From positions 1,302,001 to 1,366,000 of the forward strand of contig NZ_JACORU010000001.1 in assembly GCF_014297445.1 (NCBI RefSeq): a stretch of 64,000 nt of DNA, read 5' to 3'. Source of the stretch: Ramlibacter albus. GTDB lineage: Bacteria > Pseudomonadota > Gammaproteobacteria > Burkholderiales > Burkholderiaceae_C. The notes beneath the pieces are model-generated. The model was given only the letters and a program-made list of their open reading frames with translations. It was not told where the DNA came from and ran no database searches. The position numbers and the translations under genes were made by a program. Shown here in pieces: positions 58,001 to 64,000 of this stretch (the first letter of the stretch is position 1; every line of letters begins with the position of its first letter).

Positions 58001-58121
58001 CGGGCTGATCACCGCCACGCTGCTGACGCTGGTCGTGCTGCCCGTGCTGTACGTGGCGCTCGTCGCGCGGCGGCGTGCAGCGCCCGCGCCGGTGCGCGCG
58101 CGCGAGGAGACCGAGGCCTGA
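55020..58121 (+). CDS. Heavy-metal RND efflux pump (CzcA/CusA family)
   Basis: A 1033-residue inner-membrane transporter of the HME-RND group with 12 membrane helices and two large periplasmic loops. The helix-4 proton-relay motif DFGIIVDGAVIVIEN carries both Asp and the Glu typical of heavy-metal pumps. GRAAEEVEKQVTLPLEVALS near the N terminus is also diagnostic. Metal choice (Co/Zn/Cd against Cu/Ag) cannot be settled by eye; the acidic motif favours divalent cations. Confidence 0.92.
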   Translation: MKRIIHFAVHQPLFVVLGTLLFALAGVVAFSNLSVEAFPDVTDTQVTVIALYPGRAAEEVEKQVTLPLEVALSGLPNSIRVFSHTQFGLSFTVVTYDDKADVATVRAQVNERLRGVDLPPGVEANIAPNATPVGEIMRYRLRGDGYTTTDLRTIEDWTVERALRQVPGVADVVAMGGFIKQYEVQPDLDKLRATKLTFQNLLDALGRGNSNAGGSYVAQGAQQYAIRGIGLLQSAEDIGRIVVAARNGTPILVRDVAQVKVGAVPRLGTVGQDDDDDVVTGIIVMRKGENPSVVLQGVKAKIAQLNARVLPKGVQVEPFYDRTWLMGKTLSTVFRNLVEGALLVSLVLYLFLSNLRASLAVVVVIPLALLATFLGLKIMGVPANLLSLGAMDFGIIVDGAVIVIENVMHRLAEKREAMDDGERKAVIVKAANEVGRPTLFSMLIIIAAHIPIFALQRHEGRIFQPMALSVSTALVGSLVFSLTLVPLLAYWMLRRKLPHHDNRVVATSKRLYEPVLEWALEKRRKVMAIALGAFAVGLLAASQLGSEFLPELNEGTLWVNVRLPTSVSNDEAARMMRNVRKALLTIPEVATVVSKAGQPEDGTDPKTISMGEVFVGMKPAEQWRKDVTREQLVDEMDRAVSAIPGMEPSFSQPIRDNVLESISQIDGQIVIKLAGDDLVELKRTMEAIERSIKQVPGVYRAEIDRLGDLPQLVIDIDRDRAARLGLNVQDVQDVIEAALAGKAATSLWEGERKFAVTVRLPEARRALVALPQTLIPTPDGGYAQLGSVATIREVSGAMNIAREAGRRMMAIGIFIKDRDMGSVVKDMQARVAQEVKLPEGYTLTWSGEFENQERAMKRLSVVVPISLLLIFVLLFDAFKSVTLAGLILLNVPLALIGGFVALWAFGIPLSVSAAIGFIALSGQAVLNGVVMLTVYQQLQNAGHGVLDAVKLGSMQRLRTVLMTAMLAALGLLPMALSHDIGSETQRPLAIVVIGGLITATLLTLVVLPVLYVALVARRRAAPAPVRAREETEA

Positions 58122-58127
58122 GGCGCT

Positions 58128-58775
58128 TCAGCGGCGGTCGAACTGCCAGGTCGAGCCGAAGGTCCAGCTCGATGCGCCGCTGCCCCGCAGCAGCGCCGCG
58201 TGGCTGAGGTCGAGGTTCCACGTGGGCGTGACCTGCCAGCGCATGCCGGCGCGCGCGTAGTGCCCGCGCGACTCGACGTAGCGCTCGCCAACGGCCGACC
58301 AGCGTGTGTCGAACGCGTACTCGACGCTGGCGCCCGACCTCGGTGTACCGCCACTACCGCGGATGAAGTCGTGGCCGATGTTGAAGTGCGCCGTCCACGC
58401 CCCGCGCACCCACGTCGCCAGCAGCAACACGCCCGTGCCGCGCTCGCCGGCGGGCCGCCAGAACGGCGTGGCCGATGCGCCGACCGTCCACTCGCGCGTG
58501 AGGGCGACCACGGACTTCACCTGGACCGAGTGCGCGCCCGCCCACGCGCCGTCGGCGCGCTCGCGGTCGAGCGTGGCGGACAGTTCCACCGGGCCGACGC
58601 GGCAGCCGGGCCCCGCGTGCAGCAGCCTCTCGCCGGAGCGCGTGCGCATCACCCACGTCTCCAGCTCGCACTGGGCCGGCTCGAGGATGGCCGCGTCGTC
58701 GACCGCATGGTGCCCGCCCGCCGCCATGGCGTTGCAGGCCGCAAGCGCGAGCGCCGCGGCAAGGCCTTGCCTCAC
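58128..58775 (-). CDS. Small exported barrel-like protein
   Basis: A 215-residue exported protein starting at GTG 58775, which overlaps the corA stop (GTGA). Signal peptide in residues 1-19 (ALALAACNAMA). The mature part is rich in aromatic residues and alternating strands (ASVEYAFDTRWSAVGERYVE, HYARAGMRWQVTPTWNLDLS) and ends SSWTFGSTWQFDRR, suggesting a small outer-membrane barrel. Two cysteines (QCELETW, GPGCRVG) may pair. Family unknown; coupling to corA suggests a role in metal ion handling. Confidence 0.7.
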   Translation of the reverse strand: MRQGLAAALALAACNAMAAGGHHAVDDAAILEPAQCELETWVMRTRSGERLLHAGPGCRVGPVELSATLDRERADGAWAGAHSVQVKSVVALTREWTVGASATPFWRPAGERGTGVLLLATWVRGAWTAHFNIGHDFIRGSGGTPRSGASVEYAFDTRWSAVGERYVESRGHYARAGMRWQVTPTWNLDLSHAALLRGSGASSWTFGSTWQFDRR

Positions 58776-59761
58776 TTCAGCCACCCGCGCTTCCTGAAGT
58801 ACCACATCGGGATCAGCGCGCTGCCCGCCATCAGCCCCAGCACATACGGGTACGCCGCGTGCCCGAGCAGCTGGATCTCGGGGAACTGCAGGTTCATGCC
58901 GTAGAGGCTCGCCACCAGCGTCGGCGGCAGCAGCGCCACGCTGGCCACCGAGAAGATCTTGATGATCTTGTTCTGGTTGATGTTGATGAAACCGACCGTC
59001 GCATCCATCAGGAAGTTGATCTTGTCGAACAGGAAGGCCGTGTGGCTGTCCAGCGACTCGATGTCGCGCAGGAGCTGCCGCGACTCCTCGAACTGCTCCG
59101 CGGTCAGCATGCGGCTGCGCATCATGAAGCTCACGGCGCGGCGCGTGTCCATCATGTTGCGGCGGATGCGGCCGTTCAGGTCCTCCTGCCGCGCGATCTC
59201 GCCCAGCACCTCGCCGGCGAGCTCGTCGGTCACCTCGCCGGCCAGCACCTGCTTGCTCACCTTCTCGAGCTCGTCGTAGATGCCTTCGAGCGTGTCGGCC
59301 GAGTATTCGGCGTCGGCGTCGAAGAGCTTGAGCAGCACCTCCTTCGCGTCCTCGATGAGGCCGGGGGCGCGCCGCGCGCGCAGCCGCAGCAGGCGGAACA
59401 CGGGCACGTCCTCGTCGTGGATCGAGAACAGCACGTTGTGGCTCTTGGCCTCGCGGTTCTGCAGGTTCAGGATGAAGGCCACGCGCACGGTGCGCGGCTC
59501 GTCGTCGCCGGCGACCAGGAAGTCGCTGCGGATGTGGAGGTCGCCGTTGTCCTCTTCGTAGAAGCGGGCGGACTCCTCGATGTCCTCGTCCATCGCATCC
59601 TCGGGGATGGACAGGCCGTAGTACTGCTTGATCCAGCGCTTTTCCTCGACGCTGGGGGACTCCAGGTCCACCCAGATCGGCTGGAACTTCGACAGCTCCT
59701 CGAGCGACTCGATCTCTTCCTGGAAGAGCCGGCCGTTGGCGAGCGTAAAGATGTTGAGCAT
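58772..59761 (-). CDS. corA: CorA-family magnesium/divalent cation transporter
   Basis: A 329-residue channel-type transporter. The cytosolic N-terminal domain is acidic; the two C-terminal membrane helices flank the selectivity motif YGMNLQFPE. The end of the protein is basic (YFRKRGWLK), as in CorA. It is followed, with GTGA overlap, by the small exported protein. The region upstream holds repeats that could form a structured leader. Confidence 0.92.
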   Translation of the reverse strand: MLNIFTLANGRLFQEEIESLEELSKFQPIWVDLESPSVEEKRWIKQYYGLSIPEDAMDEDIEESARFYEEDNGDLHIRSDFLVAGDDEPRTVRVAFILNLQNREAKSHNVLFSIHDEDVPVFRLLRLRARRAPGLIEDAKEVLLKLFDADAEYSADTLEGIYDELEKVSKQVLAGEVTDELAGEVLGEIARQEDLNGRIRRNMMDTRRAVSFMMRSRMLTAEQFEESRQLLRDIESLDSHTAFLFDKINFLMDATVGFININQNKIIKIFSVASVALLPPTLVASLYGMNLQFPEIQLLGHAAYPYVLGLMAGSALIPMWYFRKRGWLK

Positions 59762-59787
59762 GCTCCTGCTCCGTGACTTCTTCTATC

Positions 59788-59892
59788 GGGGGTGCGGGAA
59801 TGGTGGCTTCCAACGCACCGCGGGTCACGGGCGTCGAAAGCTACCGACTAGGGTAGGTTTCCAAGGAGATGGCTCCGGTAGTGGGGGTGCGG
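59788..59892 (-). promoter_or_regulatory. Possible structured leader of corA
   Basis: Upstream of corA, GGGGGTGCGG is repeated at 59788-59797 and 59883-59892 (95 bp apart), and CTACCG (59841-59846) pairs with CGGTAG (59876-59881) around an AAGGAG-containing loop. This looks like a foldable 5' leader. It does not match the Mg2+ or Mn2+ riboswitch patterns I know, so the call is structural only. Confidence 0.3.
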
Positions 59893-59902
59893 CGATTATC
59901 AC

Positions 59903-60595
59903 TCACTCCACAGGCAGCTGTGCCTGCGGATGCGCGCCCGAGGCTCGGAGCTTGCGCATGTCTTCCGACTGGTTGAAGAACTTCACGAACCCGTCCAGCC
60001 CGTAGAGCACGCCGTTGAAGACGTCCTGCTTGGCCTGCAGGATGCGGCGCGGGTAGATGCCGGCGTGCGCCTCGTCCTTCACGAACACCGCGACGAAGTC
60101 GTTCCAGCCCCAGGGGTTGTGCGGGCTCTGGCCGCTGATGTACGACTCGAGGAGCGCCGGTTTCAGGCCGCAGCGCTTCGCCCACGTCACGAGGGCGCGG
60201 CCGCTGTCGGGGTAGAAGCGCCAGCAATCGACCGGGTAGCGGTGGAACGCGCCGTTGGAAGGCGCGTTCAGGTACAGCAGGCCGTGCGGCTTGAGCACGC
60301 GCAGCAGCTCGATGAAGAGCACCCAGAACATCTCGGAGTGCTCGAAGCACGACGAGGTGACGATCACGTCGGCATGCTTGTCGGGAAAGGGCAGGGCGTA
60401 CGGGTCGGTGAGCACGACGTCCACGCCGGGGCCCTGCGCGAAGTCCACGCCGATGTATTCCACGCCCTTGGGGCACACCGCGCGCAGCGAGCCGTTGACG
60501 TCGAGCGCGCCGATGTCGAGAAGCCGCGGGCGCGTGCCCGGGACGAGGTAGGTGTCGAAGAAGGCCTTGCCGTTGTCGATGGCGGTGTCGTGCAT
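59903..60595 (-). CDS. Class I SAM-dependent methyltransferase
   Basis: A 230-residue enzyme with a Rossmann core of Methyltransf_11 type: RLLDIGALDVNGSLR (motif I, slightly unusual), VDFAQGPGVDVVL, and DVIVTSSCFEHSEMFW with the family's FEH signature, then LLRVLKPHGLLYLNAP. The C-terminal part (YPVDCWRFYPDSG onward) is typical of sugar- or lipid-linked members. The substrate is unknown. It starts 7 bp after the patatin gene on the same strand, so they are likely co-transcribed. Confidence 0.85.
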   Translation of the reverse strand: MHDTAIDNGKAFFDTYLVPGTRPRLLDIGALDVNGSLRAVCPKGVEYIGVDFAQGPGVDVVLTDPYALPFPDKHADVIVTSSCFEHSEMFWVLFIELLRVLKPHGLLYLNAPSNGAFHRYPVDCWRFYPDSGRALVTWAKRCGLKPALLESYISGQSPHNPWGWNDFVAVFVKDEAHAGIYPRRILQAKQDVFNGVLYGLDGFVKFFNQSEDMRKLRASGAHPQAQLPVE

Positions 60596-60602
60596 GCGGT
60601 CC

Positions 60603-61793
60603 CTAACCAAAGAAAGCGAGCAGTTCTTCCTTGCGGGCGTACGCATCCTGCTCGCCCAGCTTGACGAGCTCCTGCACGAAGCCGGGCTCGAAGAGCAGGT
60701 AGCTCGCCAGCGCGCCGCCGCCGTTGCGCATCGCGCCCAGCCCGCCGAGCGCGCGGCGCACGGTCTTGGGCAACTCGCGCACGTGGGCCTGCGCCACCGC
60801 GTCGAGCGATTGCGTCGGCTGCATCGCCAGCACTTCGATCGGGCGGTAGGGCAGCACCGCAGCGATCTCGCGCGGCAGCTCCTTGAGCGTGCGCGCGAGG
60901 CGCTGCGTCTGCTCCACGTCGGCCTGGAGTGTGTCGTGGAACACGCTCGCCATTGCATGGCCTGCGATACCGCCCATCGTGGGCTCGCCCGGCTGCCCGC
61001 TGCCCAGCATGCCGGAGCGCTGCGGCTGGCCCACGCCGACGACGAGCACCTTGTGCGCGCCCAGGTGCACGGCCGGCGAGAGCGGCGAGACCTGCCGCAT
61101 CGAGCCGTCGCCGAAGAATTCGCGGTGGCCGTCGACCCACAGCGGTGTCGACGGGAAGAGGAAGGGGATGGCGCTGGACGCCATCAGGTGCTCGATGGTC
61201 AGCGGCTGGAATTCCGCGCGCCGACCGGGCCGGTTCCAGGCCTTCTGCTTCTCGTCGCGCGCGGTGTGGCAGAAGGTCCAGTGCACGCCGCTCGTGTAGC
61301 TCGACGCCGTGACCGCGATCGCTTCGATGGCCTTGCTCTCGAACGCGGCCTCGATGCCCGCCAGCGAGATCGTGCGATGCAGCGTGTCCACGAGCGGCAT
61401 GTTGTCCAGGATCGCGCCGTGCTTGCGCGCGTTGCCCCACAGCTTGACGGCGGCGACGAGCCGGCTGAACTGCACCCATGGGGACACTTCGAGGCGGTAC
61501 ACGTCCTCGCAATGCAGCTTGGCCCAGAAGCCCGAGAGCTTCTCGAATGCATCGAGCCCGGTGCTCGCGGTGCTCGCGAGGAAGGCCGCATTGAGCGCGC
61601 CGGCCGACGTGCCCACCATCACCTGGAACGGGAAGTCCTGCTTGCGGTTGGTCTGCAGCTTGAGCATGGACGCCATCGCCTGCAGCACGCCCACCTGGTA
61701 CGCAGTGCGCGCGCCCCCGCCCATCAGCACCAGCGCGACGATCGTGCGCGTGGGGCGGGTCAGGCCGGCATGGATGATCGTTCCAAGGCTCAT
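60603..61793 (-). CDS. Patatin-like phospholipase
   Basis: A 396-residue lipid acyl hydrolase. The oxyanion-hole motif GGGARTAYQVG (25-35), nucleophile Ser63 in GTSAGALNA, and the dyad Asp in GDGSM (about residue 212) are all present, so it should be active. No signal peptide is visible. ATG at 61793 is the first start in frame beyond which no conserved sequence remains. Confidence 0.88.
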   Translation of the reverse strand: MSLGTIIHAGLTRPTRTIVALVLMGGGARTAYQVGVLQAMASMLKLQTNRKQDFPFQVMVGTSAGALNAAFLASTASTGLDAFEKLSGFWAKLHCEDVYRLEVSPWVQFSRLVAAVKLWGNARKHGAILDNMPLVDTLHRTISLAGIEAAFESKAIEAIAVTASSYTSGVHWTFCHTARDEKQKAWNRPGRRAEFQPLTIEHLMASSAIPFLFPSTPLWVDGHREFFGDGSMRQVSPLSPAVHLGAHKVLVVGVGQPQRSGMLGSGQPGEPTMGGIAGHAMASVFHDTLQADVEQTQRLARTLKELPREIAAVLPYRPIEVLAMQPTQSLDAVAQAHVRELPKTVRRALGGLGAMRNGGGALASYLLFEPGFVQELVKLGEQDAYARKEELLAFFG

Positions 61794-61949
61794 GGCTCAG
61801 CCATGTTACGGCGCGAATGTCGTCTACGGAAGAGCTCGCCGCCAATCTCAAGGCTGAGGCAGGACATTTCCTACAAGCCCGAGCCGAGCCGTCCGACACA
61901 ACAGTCGAGGAGGGGCCCCTAAATTGAGCTCGTCCCAAGGAGTTTCCTG

Positions 61950-62138
61950 ATGATCCAGCTCGCGTCCGATCCGAACGCCAGCCGAACGGCCTGGCGGCCC
62001 GCACAGGCGGAAGGCAAGGGAGCCCCGCTGGATGCGCGGCGCACACGCAGCCATGCGTGGCCGTTCATCAGCCGGCACGGCGAAAAGCCCGCCGCGCAGG
62101 AGCCCCAGAAGAACAGCAACGGCGACAGCGGCAGCTGA
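61950..62138 (+). CDS. Small basic ORF, unknown
   Basis: A 62-residue ORF (MIQLASDPNASRTAW...) rich in Arg, Ala, Pro and Asn, ending NSNGDSGS. Support is mainly a strong AAGGAG seven bases before the ATG. No domain is seen. A second small ORF follows 21 bp later on the same strand. Confidence 0.5.
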   Translation: MIQLASDPNASRTAWRPAQAEGKGAPLDARRTRSHAWPFISRHGEKPAAQEPQKNSNGDSGS

Positions 62139-62158
62139 GCCCCTATTGAAAGAGCATC

Positions 62159-62326
62159 ATGAACAAAGAGCCCAAGACGACCAACCGCTACCACGACACG
62201 CCCCGCGACAAGCCGCGCGCGGACCGTATCGAGCATGCCAACGTCGAGCGCCCGGGTGCGAAAGCCCACCCGCGCTTCGGCGGCTGGACACCCGTGAACT
62301 ACGCGGCTGCATGGCAAGCGCGCTGA
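62159..62326 (+). CDS. Very small ORF, unknown
   Basis: A 55-residue polar ORF (starts MNKEPKTTNRYHD, ends NYAAAWQAR) with strong codon-position GC bias like its neighbours and a GAAAGAG sequence before the ATG. It is followed 29 bp later by a perfect terminator-like palindrome, which supports a real transcript. Function unknown; the sequence looks disordered. Confidence 0.5.
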   Translation: MNKEPKTTNRYHDTPRDKPRADRIEHANVERPGAKAHPRFGGWTPVNYAAAWQAR

Positions 62327-62354
62327 GCGCCCATACAGCAGAGGCTGCAGAACG

Positions 62355-62378
62355 AAGGCCGTCGCATGCGACGGCCTT
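62355..62378. terminator. Perfect palindrome, probable terminator
   Basis: AAGGCCGTCGCATGCGACGGCCTT, a 24 bp perfect palindrome after the small ORF at 62159. It lacks a long T run but would form a very stable hairpin. Confidence 0.6.
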
Positions 62379-62435
62379 CTGCATTCTCGCTCCGGAAATC
62401 CCATTGGGCAAACGTTGCACATTGCTGCAGTGCGA

Positions 62436-62478
62436 TTGACGGAAATCAATTGCGTTTTCCAGGCGGCGTCGGCATAGT
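62436..62478 (+). promoter_or_regulatory. FNR-type class II promoter of hpf
   Basis: TTGACGGAAATCAA (62436-62449) is a TTGAC-N4-ATCAA FNR/ANR box. CATAGT (62473-62478) lies where a -10 box should be if the box is centred at -41.5, giving a start near 62484 and an 84-base leader to hpf. Geometry is exactly that of class II FNR activation. Confidence 0.55.
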
Positions 62479-62509
62479 GAATCGCAAGCGATGCAAGTTC
62501 TCCCCCCAA

Positions 62510-62533
62510 GCCGCCCTACCTTCACTGGGCGGC
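62510..62533 (+). other. Stem-loop in the hpf leader
   Basis: GCCGCCC-N10-GGGCGGC lies 34 bases before the hpf ATG, ahead of its AAGGAGG ribosome site. It may control read-through or message stability; without a T run it is a weak terminator. Confidence 0.45.
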
Positions 62534-62567
62534 CTTCCCCCGACCGAGAGCACTAAGGAGGCTACTC

Positions 62568-62897
62568 ATGAACTTGACGATCAGCGGTCACCACCTCGAA
62601 GTAACACCGGCCTTGCGCAATTACGTGACCACCAAGCTCGATCGAATCACCCGCCACTTTGACCAGGTTGTGGACATCAAGGTCCTGCTGACCGTCGTGA
62701 AGCAGAAGGAGAAGGAACGAAGGCAACGCGCCGAATGCAAGATCCACGTGAAGGGCGACGACCTGTTCGCCGAGAGCTCGCATGAAGACCTCTACGCCGC
62801 CGTCGACGAGCTGGTCGACAAGCTCGACCGGCAGGTCGGCAAGCACAAGACCCGCATGCAGGACCATCACCACGAGGCCGCCAAGCGCGTGATGTGA
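62568..62897 (+). CDS. hpf: Ribosome hibernation promoting factor (short HPF)
   Basis: A 109-residue protein of the HPF/YfiA family ([20 protein letters not shown], then [16 protein letters not shown] and [17 protein letters not shown]). It binds the decoding centre of idle ribosomes. The length fits the short form that works with RMF. Next to ptsN, as in many proteobacteria, where the pair usually follows rpoN; rpoN is not directly upstream here. Strong ribosome site AAGGAGG. Confidence 0.93.
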   Translation: MNLTISGHHLEVTPALRNYVTTKLDRITRHFDQVVDIKVLLTVVKQKEKERRQRAECKIHVKGDDLFAESSHEDLYAAVDELVDKLDRQVGKHKTRMQDHHHEAAKRVM

Positions 62898-62924
62898 ACC
62901 CCGCGCGAAGCGCGACCCAGGCAC

Positions 62925-62945
62925 AAGGCGCCCTCCGGGCGCCTT
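62925..62945 (+). terminator. Terminator-like hairpin after hpf
   Basis: AAGGCGCCC-tcc-GGGCGCCTT followed by GTTTCG: a perfect 9 bp stem. It separates hpf from ptsN. Confidence 0.75.
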
Positions 62946-62981
62946 GTTTCGTCTGTGTCGCATAATTGCCTTTTGCAAGCC

Positions 62982-63449
62982 ATGAACCGCCTCGCGTCCA
63001 TCCTTCCGCCCGCCCAGGTCCTGGTGGGCGTCGACGCCACCAGCAAGAAGCGCGCTTTCGAGGAAGCGGGGCTCTTGTTCGAGAACCTGCATGGCCTCTC
63101 GCGCGCGCTCATCACGGACAGCCTGTTCGCGCGCGAGCGCCTCGGCTCGACCGGGCTCGGCCATGGCGTGGCCATCCCGCACGGGCGCATCAAGGGCCTG
63201 AAGGCGCCGATGGCGGCGCTCTTCCAGCTGGCCAGCCCCATTGGTTTCGACGCGCCCGACGAGCAGCCGGTCAACCTGCTGATCTTCCTGCTGGTGCCCG
63301 AGGCGGCGACGCAGAAGCACCTGGAGATCCTGTCCGAGATCGCCGAGCTGCTGTCGGACGCGCCGCTGCGCGAGAAGGTGCGCGGCGCGGCGTCGGCGGC
63401 GGAGCTGCACGGGCTCATTGCCAACTGGCAATCGTCGCAACCTTCCTGA
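62982..63449 (+). CDS. ptsN: PTS IIA-Ntr regulatory protein (PtsN)
   Basis: A 155-residue EIIA protein of the nitrogen PTS. The phospho-accepting His lies in GHGVAIPHGRI, followed by the typical FQLASPIGFDAPDEQPVNLL and LLVPEAATQKHLEILSEIAELL. It regulates potassium transport and other targets according to phosphorylation state. ATG 62982 is used; a GTG at 62955 would add nine residues not found in the family. Confidence 0.92.
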   Translation: MNRLASILPPAQVLVGVDATSKKRAFEEAGLLFENLHGLSRALITDSLFARERLGSTGLGHGVAIPHGRIKGLKAPMAALFQLASPIGFDAPDEQPVNLLIFLLVPEAATQKHLEILSEIAELLSDAPLREKVRGAASAAELHGLIANWQSSQPS

Positions 63450-63462
63450 GCTGTAGAAGCGC

Positions 63463-64000
63463 TTGAAACCCACCGTCGTCAGCGCCGACGTCCTGTTCGA
63501 AGACCACCGCGCCACGCTCAAGTGGGAGTGGGTCGCGGGCCTGGGCGCGTCCGAGCGCCGCTTCGACGAAGTGGCCGTGCGTGCGGCGCGTTCCGGCGCG
63601 GACCTTGTCGGCTACCTCAACTACATCCACCCGTACCGGGTGCAGATCCTCGGCGAGCGCGAGGTGGCCTACCTCACAAATGCCACGCAGGAGGACTGCG
63701 CCCGCCGCATCGCGCGCATCGTCACGCTCGAGCCGCCGGTGCTGGTGCTCACCGACGGGCAGGCCGCGCCCGATGCGCTGCTGTCGATGTGCGAGCGGGC
63801 GCAGATCCCGATGTTCGCGACGCACGAGCCGTCGGCGTTCGTCATCGACGTGCTGCGCGCCTACCTGTCCAAGCACTTTGCCGAGCGCACGTCGATGCAC
63901 GGCGTCTTCATGGACATCCTGGGGCTGGGCGTGCTCATCACGGGCGAATCGGGCCTCGGCAAGAGCGAGCTGGGCCTGGAGCTGATCACCCGCGGCAACG
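63463..64000 (+). CDS. hprK: HPr kinase/phosphorylase, cut by window end
   Basis: The first 179 residues of HprK. The start is TTG at 63463, 14 bases after the ptsN stop; translation begins with [15 protein letters not shown]. The N-terminal domain is complete and the frame runs off the window within the Walker A loop ([19 protein letters not shown]). HprK adds or removes phosphate on Ser46 of HPr. It belongs with ptsN and hpf. Confidence 0.88.
   Translation, partial: MKPTVVSADVLFEDHRATLKWEWVAGLGASERRFDEVAVRAARSGADLVGYLNYIHPYRVQILGEREVAYLTNATQEDCARRIARIVTLEPPVLVLTDGQAAPDALLSMCERAQIPMFATHEPSAFVIDVLRAYLSKHFAERTSMHGVFMDILGLGVLITGESGLGKSELGLELITRGN

Noticed and set aside
62403..62420. TTGGGCAAACGTTGCAC as a sigma-54 promoter for hpf
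   Set aside because: The spacing between the GG and GC elements is one base short, and the FNR-type arrangement just downstream is a better fit.

Overview
The window is about 64 kb of very GC-rich DNA with short intergenic gaps and many 1-4 bp stop/start overlaps (ATGA, GTGA). Gene content (Bug-type solute receptor, cytochrome c5-like proteins, an hpf-ptsN-hprK block, selenoneine genes in the arrangement known from Variovorax-type bacteria) points to a betaproteobacterium of the Burkholderiales, most likely Comamonadaceae (Ramlibacter/Variovorax-like). No rRNA, tRNA, CRISPR array, transposase or phage gene was found.

Region 1 (0.1-15.2 kb) is housekeeping and accessory metabolism. It opens with a selenoneine locus: selenophosphate synthase (selD/senC) and a selenosugar glycosyltransferase (senB) on the minus strand, and the selenoneine synthase senA running away from them. 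Then come a Nudix CoA-pyrophosphatase, an intradiol ring-cleavage dioxygenase, an M23 peptidase, a LysR regulator divergent from a metallo-beta-lactamase-fold protein that has lost most zinc ligands, an AbrB/PIN toxin-antitoxin pair, a PAS histidine kinase, an isocitrate-lyase-superfamily enzyme with a Bug receptor, and a lytic transglycosylase.

Region 2 (15.2-45.0 kb) is the centrepiece: a roughly 30 kb locus for multihaem cytochromes carrying 37 CXXCH haem sites in ten proteins, including an 11-haem protein and a 4-haem protein homologous to its first module. Around them are an outer-membrane beta-barrel, a parvulin isomerase, three NHL propeller lipoproteins, two helical repeat proteins, two secreted propeller proteins, a ResB/CcsA haem lyase pair, a second maturation set (ccmF, ccmH, ccmI, thioredoxin), a CBS-PAS sensor, and their apparent regulators: an NtrC-type sigma-54 activator and a kinase-like partner whose phospho-accepting histidine is missing. 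I find -24/-12 (sigma-54) promoter sequences with exact GG-N10-GC spacing in front of six of its transcription units. The layout suggests a sigma-54-controlled electron conduit across the outer membrane, with its own assembly factors. The electron donor or acceptor cannot be read from sequence.

Region 3 (45.0-64.0 kb) holds a large hybrid sensor kinase, a stand-alone peptide-binding protein, MTA/SAH nucleosidase, a caspase-fold protein, a three-gene heavy-metal RND efflux operon, a CorA transporter coupled to a small exported protein, a methyltransferase, a patatin-like phospholipase, two very small ORFs, and hpf-ptsN-hprK (the last cut by the window end). An FNR-type box sits at the class II position in front of hpf.
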